The position numbers were made by a program, and so were the translations under genes. DNA of 64,000 bases, from contig NZ_JBNRLS010000001.1 of NCBI RefSeq assembly GCF_050379415.1, positions 186,001-250,000 of the forward strand, in the 5' to 3' direction. Positions 51,024 to 59,383 of the stretch are shown here, piece after piece. The notes below the pieces were generated by a model. It did not search any database and was not told where the DNA came from. It saw nothing but the letters and a program-made list of their open reading frames with translations. Numbering within the stretch: position 1 is the first letter of the stretch; each line of letters begins with the position of its first letter. The stretch is from Marinobacter sp050379415 (GTDB lineage Bacteria > Pseudomonadota > Gammaproteobacteria > Pseudomonadales > Oleiphilaceae).

Positions 51024-52667
51024 ATGGCACAGACCCGAATCCTGTCTCCGGCCGAGAACGCCTATCAGTACCCCCTGCTTATCAAACAGCTCCTGCTCTC
51101 GGGGCCCCGTTATAACCCGGACCAGGAAATCCATTACGCCAACCGCAGCAAGTACACCTACACTACCCTGGTTGAACGCATTCACCGGCTGGCCAACGCG
51201 CTGACCGACGCCGGCGTGAAACCGGGTGACACAGTCGCGGTCATGGACTGGGATACCCCACGCTACCTGGAGTGTTTCTTCGCGATTCCGATGATTGGCG
51301 CGGTTCTTCACACCATCAACGTGCGCCTTTCTCCGGAACAGATCGTCTATACCATGAACCACGCAGAAGACGACGTGGTCCTGGTCCATGACGACTTTCT
51401 TCCCATCCTCGAAAGCGTCAAAGACGAGATCAAGACGGTCAAGACGTACATCCAGCTCACCGACTCCGAGTCCGCCGCTGACACCAGCCTGACCACCGCC
51501 GGTGAGTATGAATCCCTGCTGAGCCAGTCAGGAACCGAGTTCGATTTTCCGGATTTCGATGAGAACAGCGTCGCAACCACCTTCTACACGACCGGCACCA
51601 CCGGCAACCCGAAGGGTGTGTATTTCAGCCACCGCCAGCTGGTCCTGCATACCCTGGCCATGACCGGCTCCCTCGCGGCCTATGATGAGATGCCGTTGCT
51701 GCGATCCAGCTCCGTGTACATGCCGGTCACGCCCATGTTCCACGTGCATGCCTGGGGTGTGCCCTACGCTGCCACCATGATGGGCATCAAGCAGGTTTAC
51801 CCGGGTCGTTATGAACCGGAACTGCTGGTGGACCTGCTCAAGGAGCACAATGTCACCTTCTCCCACTGTGTCCCCACCATCATGCAGATGATGATGGCCA
51901 CCGAATCCATCAAGACCGCGGATCTGAGCAACTGGCACGTGCTGATCGGCGGCAGCGCCCTGACCAAGGGTCTGTGCGACGCCGGCGCGAAGCTCGGCAT
52001 CCGTATGTACACCGGTTACGGCATGTCCGAGACCTGCCCGCTGCTGAGTGCCACCCATCTCAAGCCCGAGGATCTGGAACTGCCGCTGGAGCAGCAGACC
52101 GCCAAACGGGTCAAGACCGGTATCGCGGTGCCCATGGTCGAAATTGAAATCGTTGATCCGGATGGCAAGCCGGTCCCCCACGATGGCGAAGCCAAAGGCG
52201 AGGTGGTCACCCGTGCACCCTGGCTGACCCAGAGCTACTTCAAGGAACCGGAGAAAGGCGAAGAGCTCTGGCATGGCGGCTGGCTGCATACCGGTGACGT
52301 CGCCAGCATGGAGCCGGACAACACCCTCACCATCAAGGACCGCATCAAGGATGTGATCAAGACCGGTGGCGAATGGCTGTCCTCCCTGGACCTGGAAAAC
52401 CTGATCAGCCAGCACCCGGCCGTCGCCGGCGCCGCTGTGGTCGGTATACCTGACGAGAAGTGGGGCGAACGACCCTATGCACTGGTCACCCTGAAGCCGG
52501 GTGAAAACGCCAGCCAGGAAGACATCCAGAAGCACCTGCAGCAATTTGTCGATAGTGGTGATATCAACAAGTGGGCCATCCCGGGGCAGATGGACTTTGT
52601 CGATGACATTCCCAAGACCAGTGTTGGCAAGATCAACAAGAAGCTGATTAGGGATCAGTTGAAATAA
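51024..52667 (+). CDS. Fatty-acid CoA ligase, AlkK/DmdB-like
   Basis: A 547-aa AMP-forming acyl-CoA synthetase. ATP-binding loop FYTTGTTGNPKGVYFSH, substrate-site motif YMPVTPMFHVHAWGVPY, YTGYGMSETCPLLS, and the hinge/A8 region IKDRIKDVIKTGGEWLS; the catalytic lysine is in TSVGKINKK. The family resembles AlkK medium-chain ligases and methylmercaptopropionate ligases (DmdB). AGAGGAA precedes the ATG. With alkB and the dehydrogenase/hydratase pair nearby, it may activate fatty acids from alkane oxidation; DMSP metabolism is an alternative. Confidence 0.9.
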   Translation: MAQTRILSPAENAYQYPLLIKQLLLSGPRYNPDQEIHYANRSKYTYTTLVERIHRLANALTDAGVKPGDTVAVMDWDTPRYLECFFAIPMIGAVLHTINVRLSPEQIVYTMNHAEDDVVLVHDDFLPILESVKDEIKTVKTYIQLTDSESAADTSLTTAGEYESLLSQSGTEFDFPDFDENSVATTFYTTGTTGNPKGVYFSHRQLVLHTLAMTGSLAAYDEMPLLRSSSVYMPVTPMFHVHAWGVPYAATMMGIKQVYPGRYEPELLVDLLKEHNVTFSHCVPTIMQMMMATESIKTADLSNWHVLIGGSALTKGLCDAGAKLGIRMYTGYGMSETCPLLSATHLKPEDLELPLEQQTAKRVKTGIAVPMVEIEIVDPDGKPVPHDGEAKGEVVTRAPWLTQSYFKEPEKGEELWHGGWLHTGDVASMEPDNTLTIKDRIKDVIKTGGEWLSSLDLENLISQHPAVAGAAVVGIPDEKWGERPYALVTLKPGENASQEDIQKHLQQFVDSGDINKWAIPGQMDFVDDIPKTSVGKINKKLIRDQLK

Positions 52668-52675
52668 GTGAACTC

Positions 52676-52705
52676 GGGGTCAGAAGAAAGCTTTCTTCTG
52701 ACCCC
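52676..52705. repeat. 30-bp REP-like palindrome, copy D3 (perfect)
   Basis: The only perfect copy: GGGGTCAGAAGAAAG pairs fully with CTTTCTTCTGACCCC. It lies 8 bp after the CoA ligase stop codon and is followed by a T run, so it can also act as a terminator. Confidence 0.9.
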
Positions 52706-52734
52706 TTTTTCAAGCTAAACCTCAAGGCGAACCT

Positions 52735-52764
52735 GGGGCCAGATGAACGCCTTCATCTGACCCC
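52735..52764. repeat. 30-bp REP-like palindrome, copy D4
   Basis: GATGAA/TTCATC-centred variant followed by GTTTTCAC, 29 bp after D3 and 8 bp before the 3' end of the second PhoX-family gene. Confidence 0.85.
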
Positions 52765-52772
52765 GTTTTCAC

Positions 52773-54209
52773 TCACAGCCCCTCAGGCAGGATCAGCTCG
52801 TAAACCATCCCCAGGCCATTGGTAAATCCGCCAAAACCATTCCTGCCCCCACGATCCGAGGTGAAGTACATCCTTCGACCGTCCGGCGAGAACGCGATCC
52901 CGGCAATTTCCGAGGCGTCCTGCCCCACAATCTGCAGCAAAGGTTTCAGGGTGCCATCGGGCAGGATCACCACCACCTGCATGTCGCCGCCATCTTCCGC
53001 CACCAGGATGTCGCCCTGTTCGGTCACGAAGAGGTTGTCCACACCGGAGAGGATATCGTTCGGTGCCACGGCGGTGGCGCGGTCATAGATAACTTCGATG
53101 GTCTGGGCCAGAGTATCAACCGCCCAGATCCGGTCGTCACCCTTGGTGGCAAAGTACACGATGCCATTGAAGAACCAGACGCCCTCGCCCCCGTCGAACA
53201 CGGTTGATTCCGGCAGCCGGTTTTCATGCTGCGGCTCATGGGGATTCTGAACATCCAGCCACTGGATCGGCTGGGGTGAATCCAGCGCCCCTTCAACGCC
53301 ATCACCACCTACCGCCAGAACCTGCAGCCGGCCGGACTGCAAAGCGGCCCGCTCGCTGCCCTCGGGCCAGTCAGAGGGATCAGGCACCCAACGGTAAAAA
53401 CGCCCATCCGGCATATCCTCGGTCAGATACAGCAGGCGCTCGCCCGGATCGATGGCAATGGCCTCATGGGAGAAAAAGCCAAGGGTTGGTCTTGCGAGCC
53501 CCTCACCGGGTTGGAAGGGATCACACTCCCAGACCTGACCGTTCGGGAATTCCTCACAGGACAGCCAGGTTTTCCAGGGTGTCACACAGCCAGCACAGTT
53601 GAACGTGGTTCCGCTGAGAATGGTGTAGGAGTCGACAATGGTGCCGTCGGGATCGAAGACCAATGTCCCCACCTGGGCCAGGCCAGGCGTAAACTCCTCG
53701 ATGACATTGGTCAGTCCTGCCAATTCGGGATAGGAGAAACCGATACTGCCAACACCGGGAACCTCACTGTTACTGATATAGATCCACCCTCCGTTTTCCC
53801 TGGGAACGACCCCGGCCCCGTCCGGGAAAATATGCCAGGGGCGATTACCGATACCGCCCGTCTGTGGGCCACTGACGGCCATGCCTTCCGGTTGTGGCAG
53901 CTCACCATTGATTGCCACAATGCGGGTAGCGAAGCCCTCCGGGGTGCGAACACCATGAAGGTCAGCATCACGCAATGATCCGATGTCCGCAAAACGCCCC
54001 ACCAGCTTCTCGATCTCGTCCGGGAGCGCGCCACCGTTGGATATTTCTCCGCCAACGGGGGGCACGACAGTTTCAGAGGCACTGGAAGCGGAACCACCAC
54101 AGCCCGTGAGCCACGATGCCGAACCAACCGCTCCGGCCGTAAAGAACAGGGTTCGCAATACATCGCGACGTTTCCAGCGGTTTCCTTCCGGGATAATTGC
54201 ACGGGACAT
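52773..54209 (-). CDS. Second PhoX-like (DUF839) protein, Tat-exported
   Basis: A 478-aa beta-propeller-type protein. KRRDVL (13-18) plus a hydrophobic stretch ending LTGC predict Tat export and lipidation. DUF839 signatures include NCAGCVTPWKTWLSCEEF, FSHEAIAIDPGERLLYLTEDM and VLAVGGDG. It is 200 residues shorter than the PhoX-family protein at 32701 and only distantly similar, so enzymatic activity is not certain. AGGAGG precedes the ATG. It follows the phoD gene by 10 bp and is probably co-transcribed with it. Confidence 0.85.
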   Translation of the reverse strand: MSRAIIPEGNRWKRRDVLRTLFFTAGAVGSASWLTGCGGSASSASETVVPPVGGEISNGGALPDEIEKLVGRFADIGSLRDADLHGVRTPEGFATRIVAINGELPQPEGMAVSGPQTGGIGNRPWHIFPDGAGVVPRENGGWIYISNSEVPGVGSIGFSYPELAGLTNVIEEFTPGLAQVGTLVFDPDGTIVDSYTILSGTTFNCAGCVTPWKTWLSCEEFPNGQVWECDPFQPGEGLARPTLGFFSHEAIAIDPGERLLYLTEDMPDGRFYRWVPDPSDWPEGSERAALQSGRLQVLAVGGDGVEGALDSPQPIQWLDVQNPHEPQHENRLPESTVFDGGEGVWFFNGIVYFATKGDDRIWAVDTLAQTIEVIYDRATAVAPNDILSGVDNLFVTEQGDILVAEDGGDMQVVVILPDGTLKPLLQIVGQDASEIAGIAFSPDGRRMYFTSDRGGRNGFGGFTNGLGMVYELILPEGL

Positions 54210-54219
54210 CAGAACCTCC

Positions 54220-55950
54220 TTAACTCACAGCCTGGCGTACTGGCGGGTGAAACATCGCGGTGCGAACCGCTCTCGGCTCGGATCGGGGACGATCCTGATA
54301 GATGCGGCTGTTACCGCTATCGACACCCACAACCTTGGTCATATCGGGGTCAATTGTTCCCAGCTCGTCCGCACTGGAAATACTCCGGACGTAAAGGAAT
54401 TCCGCCTGGGTTCGCTCTGTTGTCACATCAACGAGAATGAATCCGGGGGTCTTGAGCTCCACATACTTCATATGCGGATTGGCAAGCTGGACGGCGACCT
54501 CCGCCAGACCGGCGATTTCCTCCGGAAAGCCCGGTGAGGTTACTGAAGGTGTTACAAACTCCGCCGCCAGTGGAGGGGCAAGTGTGTTCTCCAGCAGATT
54601 GCCAGAGTCCGCATATACCTCATTGGCCCAGGATGTATGGATGTCGCCGGTAAAGATAACCGTGTTGCCGATGTTGTCCCCTTCGAGGGTCTTGAGAATG
54701 TTTTCCCTGTCCGCGACGTAGCCGTCCCACTGGTCCATGTTCAGGGACAGCAGCTGACCGTTGAAGGCCGACACATCGTTCATGCCAAGGGTACGGGCAG
54801 CGTCCAGGGTCCGGACAATATTCAGCTCGGCGAACATGACCTGCTGACCGATCATCCGCCAGCTCGCGGTGGAAGCAGCCAGACCCTGGGTGAGCCAGCT
54901 CATCTGCTCTTCACTCATGATTCGCCGTTCCCCATCGAAACGGTCCGGATCTGCCGGCGAGGAAACCTGCAGGTCCCGGCCCTCAAGACGGGTATCAAGC
55001 ATAAACAGGTCGATCAGGCCGCCGAACTCAAACTTGCGCCAGATCCGGCCAGTCTCTGTCTCGGGTTCGCGGATGGGAAGCCACTCAAAATATGCCTGTA
55101 TCGCCGCCTCACGGCGCTCGGACCAGCCACCTTCCGTCGCCTCATCGTGGTTCTCGGCGCCATCACGGTAGCTGTCGTTGGCAGATTCGTGATCATCCCA
55201 GATACAGATCATCGGAAACTGTTGGTGAACTGCCTGCAGGTTCACATCGGTCTTGTACTGGGCGTGACGCAAGCGATAGTCGGACAGTTCGATGATCTCG
55301 TGGGCAGGCAGGGGATCGCGCCCCGGAAAATCACCGTATTCACCGGGACCGTACTCGTAGATGTAATCGCCGAGGTGCAGGATGAAATCCAGATCCGACT
55401 GTTCGCCAACCGCCTTGTACACGGAGAACAGCCCATAGGCGTAGTTGGAGCAGGAGACCACGGCAAACCGGGCACGCTCTGCCGGCATCGTCGTGTCCGG
55501 GAAGGTCCTGGTACGACCGACCATCGATTTCTCCTTGCCCACGGAGAATTGGTAGTAGTACCAGGTATCCGGCCGGAGACCGGTCACATCCACCTTTACG
55601 CAGAAATCCCGGTCCGGGCCGGTGGTGGTATTGATCTGGCCAATCGGTTCCCGCATGTCCCGATCCCGGGCAACGGTCAGCCGCACCGGCACGCTTTCGA
55701 CGGTTCGGGGCAACTCATCCGTAGGCGTGACACGGGTCCAGAGAATGACGCGATCCGGGAGAGGATCCCCGGAGGCAACGCCATGGTTGAAAGCCACTGC
55801 GGGAGCCCTGGTGGAATCACCGCTAACGACTCCGGAATCAGATTCACCGGTTGAAGGCGAAGAACTTGAGTTGCCGCCGCCACAGGCGGTCAGCGCAGTG
55901 AAAGACGTAGCAGCGAGCCCTTTGACGACCGCACGACGTTGCTTGTCCAT
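54220..55950 (-). CDS. phoD: PhoD-family alkaline phosphatase/phosphodiesterase
   Basis: A 576-aa Tat-exported metallophosphatase. RRAVVKG (5-11) and lipobox LTAC predict Tat export with lipidation. An N-terminal Ig-like PhoD_N domain precedes the catalytic domain. Metal ligands sit in VVSCSNYAYGLF, HLGDYIYEYG, WDDHESANDS and FTGDIHTSWANE. It is first in an operon with the PhoX-like gene. A weak PHO-box-like sequence lies 81-98 bp upstream, which fits control by phosphate starvation. Confidence 0.93.
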   Translation of the reverse strand: MDKQRRAVVKGLAATSFTALTACGGGNSSSSPSTGESDSGVVSGDSTRAPAVAFNHGVASGDPLPDRVILWTRVTPTDELPRTVESVPVRLTVARDRDMREPIGQINTTTGPDRDFCVKVDVTGLRPDTWYYYQFSVGKEKSMVGRTRTFPDTTMPAERARFAVVSCSNYAYGLFSVYKAVGEQSDLDFILHLGDYIYEYGPGEYGDFPGRDPLPAHEIIELSDYRLRHAQYKTDVNLQAVHQQFPMICIWDDHESANDSYRDGAENHDEATEGGWSERREAAIQAYFEWLPIREPETETGRIWRKFEFGGLIDLFMLDTRLEGRDLQVSSPADPDRFDGERRIMSEEQMSWLTQGLAASTASWRMIGQQVMFAELNIVRTLDAARTLGMNDVSAFNGQLLSLNMDQWDGYVADRENILKTLEGDNIGNTVIFTGDIHTSWANEVYADSGNLLENTLAPPLAAEFVTPSVTSPGFPEEIAGLAEVAVQLANPHMKYVELKTPGFILVDVTTERTQAEFLYVRSISSADELGTIDPDMTKVVGVDSGNSRIYQDRPRSEPRAVRTAMFHPPVRQAVS

Positions 55951-56030
55951 TCTGCTCTCCGTTGTTGTCTGCGTGGGCCGGAACCAGACCGGCCTGGTGT
56001 TGTGAGGAGGTCACAGATTGGGAGGAGTTT

Positions 56031-56048
56031 ATTGCCAGTTTGTGACAG
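56031..56048 (-). promoter_or_regulatory. Weak PHO-box-like sequence upstream of phoD
   Basis: On the minus strand CTGTCACAAACTGGCAAT has one good heptamer and a second at a 10-bp rather than 11-bp period. The position relative to the gene is like that of the PHO box of the PhoX-family gene at 32701. Confidence 0.4.
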
Positions 56049-56093
56049 TTGCCCGGCATTTCGGGCCAGAAGAATGGAGATAGGGTCTAGGCT

Positions 56094-56123
56094 GGGGTCA
56101 GATGAAGATTTTCATCAGACCCC
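56094..56123. repeat. 30-bp REP-like palindrome, copy D5
   Basis: GATGAA/TTCATC-centred copy lacking the TTTTCAC tail, 14 bp before D6. The pair lies between phoD (5' end) and dadA (3' end). Confidence 0.85.
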
Positions 56124-56137
56124 TGGGGAGCGAGATT

Positions 56138-56167
56138 GGGGTCAGAAGAAGGCTTTCTTCTGACCCC
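56138..56167. repeat. 30-bp REP-like palindrome, copy D6
   Basis: GAAGAA-type copy followed by GTTTTCAC, in which the TCA forms the complement of the dadA stop codon. Hence the repeat has reached the very end of a coding region. Confidence 0.87.
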
Positions 56168-56171
56168 GTTT

Positions 56172-57425
56172 TCACATGCCGGCGAAGGTGAAATCCACCT
56201 CCGGCTTTTTGCCACCAACAATATCCGCCAGGGCCGCGGCCGAGCCGCAGGAATGGGTCCAGCCCAGGGTGCCATGGCCGGTATTAAGGTACAGGTTGGC
56301 GAAGTGGCTCTTGCCGATGTAGGGCACGTTGGAGGGGGTAGCCGGGCGCAACCCGGTCCAGAACTCGGCACGGTCCCAGTCGCCCGCCTCCGGCATCACT
56401 TCGGCGGTGCGCCGCACGATGGCGCGGCAGCGGGTCAGGTTCAGTTTGCGGCTATAACCACTGAGTTCGGCCGTGCCGGCAACCCGGAGGCGGTCGTCCA
56501 GACGGGAGTAGACCAGTTTGTACTCGTCATCGGTCAGGCTGACCTTGAACGCCGCTTCCTCGTTCTTGACCGGTACCGTGATGGAATATCCCTTGGCGGG
56601 ATAAATATCCAGGGTAATGCCCAGCTGCCGGGCGAGAATGGCGCTGAAACTGCCCAGGCACAGCACGTAACTGTCAGCCCGCAGGGTTTCGTGGTGCCCT
56701 TCCCTCAGGGTCTGGACACCCAGAACCCGGTCACCCGCCTGATCAAAACCAAGAACATCCGTGTCATACCGGAACTCGACGCCCGCTTCTTCGCAACGTT
56801 TTGCCAGCGACTGGGTGAATTTCCGCGCATCTCCGGACTCATCCTCGGAGGTGTAGGTGGCGCCGGCAATGCGGTCCTTGATCGGCGCCAGTGCCGGTTC
56901 CAGTTCCACTGCCCGGTTGGCATCGATGATCTGACGATCACACCCCAGATCCTGCATGATGCGGGTGGGTTCCAGGGCGCCATCGAACTCCGCGGGATTA
57001 GTGTAGAAATGCAGGATGCCCTTTTCCAGCTGGTCGTAATCCAGGCCCAGCTCTGCCCGCAACGCCTGGAGCTGGCTGCGGCTGTATGTACCCAGGTTGA
57101 CCATCTGTCGGATATTGTGAGCCGCCTTGGCGGAGGTGCACTCGGCCAGAAATGCGAGCGCCCAGCGCCACTGGGCCGGATCCAGGCGGGGCCGGAACAG
57201 CAACGGCGCATCGGACTGGAACAGCCATTTCAGCACCTTCAGCGGCGCAGACGGATTGGCCCAGGGCTCGGCATGGGACACTGAAATCTGGCCGCCATTG
57301 GCGTAACTGGTTTCCAGGCCGGCGCCACTCTGCCGGTCCACCACCGTTACCTGGTGTCCCTGTTTTTGCAGAAACCAGGCGGTGGTTGTGCCTACCACAC
57401 CTGCACCCAGAACCAGTATATGCAT
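56172..57425 (-). CDS. dadA: D-amino acid dehydrogenase small subunit
   Basis: Membrane-associated FAD enzyme that oxidises D-alanine and other D-amino acids to 2-oxo acids and ammonia. The FAD motif HILVLGAGVVGTTTAW opens the protein, followed by GLETSYANGGQISVSHAEPW, the DadA signature. The C-terminus has GHGTLGWTHSCGSAAALAD. At 417 aa it is slightly shorter than the E. coli protein (432). GGAGG precedes the ATG. No alanine racemase gene (dadX) is adjacent. A hairpin lies just upstream of the SD. Confidence 0.94.
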   Translation of the reverse strand: MHILVLGAGVVGTTTAWFLQKQGHQVTVVDRQSGAGLETSYANGGQISVSHAEPWANPSAPLKVLKWLFQSDAPLLFRPRLDPAQWRWALAFLAECTSAKAAHNIRQMVNLGTYSRSQLQALRAELGLDYDQLEKGILHFYTNPAEFDGALEPTRIMQDLGCDRQIIDANRAVELEPALAPIKDRIAGATYTSEDESGDARKFTQSLAKRCEEAGVEFRYDTDVLGFDQAGDRVLGVQTLREGHHETLRADSYVLCLGSFSAILARQLGITLDIYPAKGYSITVPVKNEEAAFKVSLTDDEYKLVYSRLDDRLRVAGTAELSGYSRKLNLTRCRAIVRRTAEVMPEAGDWDRAEFWTGLRPATPSNVPYIGKSHFANLYLNTGHGTLGWTHSCGSAAALADIVGGKKPEVDFTFAGM

Positions 57426-57442
57426 GCTTGCCTCCAGTCACA

Positions 57443-57482
57443 GAAATCCCCCAGCCCCGGGGTACCGGAGTGAGGGATTTCG
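57443..57482 (-). other. Hairpin in the dadA leader
   Basis: GAAATCCC and GGGATTTC pair around an inner CCCCGGGG palindrome, just upstream of the dadA ribosome-binding site. It could be a leftover terminator or a leader structure; I cannot tell from sequence alone. Confidence 0.35.
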
Positions 57483-57560
57483 TTGATTGCTCAGAATTCG
57501 GGGAAACGCTGTCTCACGCCCTATTGTAACGTGCGCGAAAAAGGATTGCGTATCAGACGA

Positions 57561-57914
57561 TCAGCCACCGGCTTTCTTGACAGTCCAGCCCTTCTCTTGC
57601 AGCAGGGGAACCAGAAGGTCTCGGTGGTCACCCTGAATCTCCACGACACCATCCTTGATGGTGCCGCCAGTGCCACACTTGGCCTTGAGCACCTTGGCAA
57701 ACGCTTTCAGTTCCTTGTCATCGAGGGGAATGCCGGTAATCAGGGTCACGCCCTTGCCTTTGCGCCCCTTGGTTTCACGACTGACCCGGACAACACCGTC
57801 ACCCGCCGCTCGCAAGGGCTTGCCGCAGGTGCACTGATCGACCGGATTCCGGCATCCCGGGCACATTTTGCCCTGTTCCGTGGAATAGACCAGACCGCCA
57901 GACCGATTCTTCAT
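57561..57914 (-). CDS. yciH: SUI1/YciH-family translation factor
   Basis: A 117-aa protein with an N-terminal Cys cluster (CPGCRNPVDQCTCG, residues 18-31) and a SUI1/eIF1-like domain at about 45-112 (GRKGKGVTLITGIPLD, then AKCGTGGTIKDGVVEIQGDH). Relatives bind the ribosomal decoding region and influence start-codon choice in some systems. GGAGG stands five bases before the ATG. The next genes on this strand are not functionally related. Confidence 0.92.
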   Translation of the reverse strand: MKNRSGGLVYSTEQGKMCPGCRNPVDQCTCGKPLRAAGDGVVRVSRETKGRKGKGVTLITGIPLDDKELKAFAKVLKAKCGTGGTIKDGVVEIQGDHRDLLVPLLQEKGWTVKKAGG

Positions 57915-57938
57915 GGTACCTCCGAGAGATTCCTCCGT

Positions 57939-58469
57939 TTATTCAAGGCCCGGAGGGTACTTCGAAAACATGTCGGACACCACCTCATCAATGAGCTCAC
58001 TGCGGGTCTCGGGGGACTGACTCTCCCGGAGATAGCGGCGGCTGGCCGCGCGCCAGACAACCTGATCTGTCTCGTTATCCACCAGTTCGACGACCAGTTT
58101 GCCCTCATCGATCTCACGCACGGGGGGCGGGGCCGCCAACGCCCAACCGAAATGACCGGTCCCGAAACCGAACCCCAGGCCGACGCCGCTCTGTTCCAGA
58201 CGCTCTTCCTCGACAATCTGCCAGTTGACCAGCAGATCTGCCTCGGCTTCAGCCACCCGGCGCATGGCCTTGCGGTTCAACTCCCGCTCAACCGCCTGGC
58301 GCACCCGGTTGCCATCCAGGGAGACAAAGGACGAGTTGCCCGCACTGGGTGCAAAGGCCCAGGTAGAATAATTGCCGAACACCACGGCATCATCGTAGTC
58401 AGTCACCACATTGGCAGCACAACCTGCCATCAACAACGCGGCGAACGCTATGGTCAGAAAACGTATCAT
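57939..58469 (-). CDS. DUF4136-family lipoprotein
   Basis: A 176-aa lipoprotein with lipobox LMAGC (residue 17). DUF4136 signatures: DYDDAVVFGNYSTWAF and the later GKLVVELVDNETDQVVWRAAS. It is expected at the outer membrane or periplasm; the family is uncharacterised. TGAGGAG precedes the ATG. It ends 25 bp upstream of the yciH start and may share a transcript. Confidence 0.88.
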   Translation of the reverse strand: MIRFLTIAFAALLMAGCAANVVTDYDDAVVFGNYSTWAFAPSAGNSSFVSLDGNRVRQAVERELNRKAMRRVAEAEADLLVNWQIVEEERLEQSGVGLGFGFGTGHFGWALAAPPPVREIDEGKLVVELVDNETDQVVWRAASRRYLRESQSPETRSELIDEVVSDMFSKYPPGLE

Positions 58470-58552
58470 GGTTGACTCCTCACACGGCTGGTCCGCAGAA
58501 AGTTTTAGTTCAGTATACGCCTGCTACACGCATGCCGATGCCGTTTCGATCC

Positions 58553-59158
58553 TCAGGTTTCCAGAACGTAATCCAGCTTCTGGGCGTTACAGAACTGCGT
58601 GAATTCCTCCAGCTTGTTCATGGGAACAGACAACCCGGCCACCACAGAGGTTCCATAGTCGACAGCATCGACACTGGCGCCATGCACCTCGCACCAGTGC
58701 CGCAGCGGCTGCTCATCGGCAAAGGACATGGTGACCCGGGCCGGTGTCACCGGCTGCTGGACCACCCGCCCAACTGCTGACAACACGCTCTCTGCCGCCC
58801 CGGCATAGGCCCGGACCAGGCCGCCCGCACCGAGCTTGATGCCACCAAAATAGCGAATCACCATCACCAGCACATCGCCCATGTCCTTGTGCTGTATAAC
58901 ATTCAGGATGGGCTTGCCGGCCGTTCCGGAGGGCTCACCGTCGTCATTCATGGCCGCTTCCGCCGCCGACCCGGGGCGCCCGATCTGGTAAGCCCAGCAA
59001 ATGTGCCGGGCATCCGGGTGATCCTTATGAGCCTGCTCCAGCCATTGATGGACCTCGTCCCTGGAACTGACCGGGGCCACACGGGCTATGAATCGGCTTT
59101 TCTTAACTTCTGTTTCCCGTTCGAGGTATCCTGCGGGTACCGGGTAATCTTTATTCAT
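58553..59158 (-). CDS. yigZ: IMPACT/YigZ family protein
   Basis: A 201-aa cytoplasmic protein of the UPF0029 family. The family core DDGEPSGTAGKPIL is at about residues 72-85 and RYFGGIKLGAGGLVRAY at about 101-117, followed by a C-terminal DUF1949-type domain. The bacterial role is unclear; eukaryotic relatives inhibit GCN2. It is divergent from a small acidic-protein gene. Confidence 0.93.
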   Translation of the reverse strand: MNKDYPVPAGYLERETEVKKSRFIARVAPVSSRDEVHQWLEQAHKDHPDARHICWAYQIGRPGSAAEAAMNDDGEPSGTAGKPILNVIQHKDMGDVLVMVIRYFGGIKLGAGGLVRAYAGAAESVLSAVGRVVQQPVTPARVTMSFADEQPLRHWCEVHGASVDAVDYGTSVVAGLSVPMNKLEEFTQFCNAQKLDYVLET

Positions 59159-59170
59159 GGAGAAAAACCT

Positions 59171-59383
59171 GTGACAAACGACGACGAAACAAACGCACCG
59201 GGTACCGCCAAGCCGGCAAAAGTCCGCAAGGCAGCCTGTGGTATCCGTTTTGACGAGGACGAACTGCAGGAAGGCATCGACTTCTCGGGTGCCGCTGCGC
59301 TCAAACCCGAGGACGAGGAACTATCAGAGGCTCAACGTCCTTTATCCGGTCGCAGAAACCGGAAGGCGGATCGTCACTCTTAG
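59171..59383 (+). CDS. Small acidic protein of unknown function
   Basis: A 70-aa frame starting with GTG, eight bases after GGAG, divergent from yigZ by 12 bp. The protein has a disordered start (TNDDETNAPGTAKPAK), an acidic middle (GIRFDEDELQEGIDFSGAAA) and a basic end (RRNRKADRHS). Its last 42 bases overlap the 3' end of the histidine kinase gene on the other strand. No family recognised. Confidence 0.5.
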   Translation: MTNDDETNAPGTAKPAKVRKAACGIRFDEDELQEGIDFSGAAALKPEDEELSEAQRPLSGRRNRKADRHS

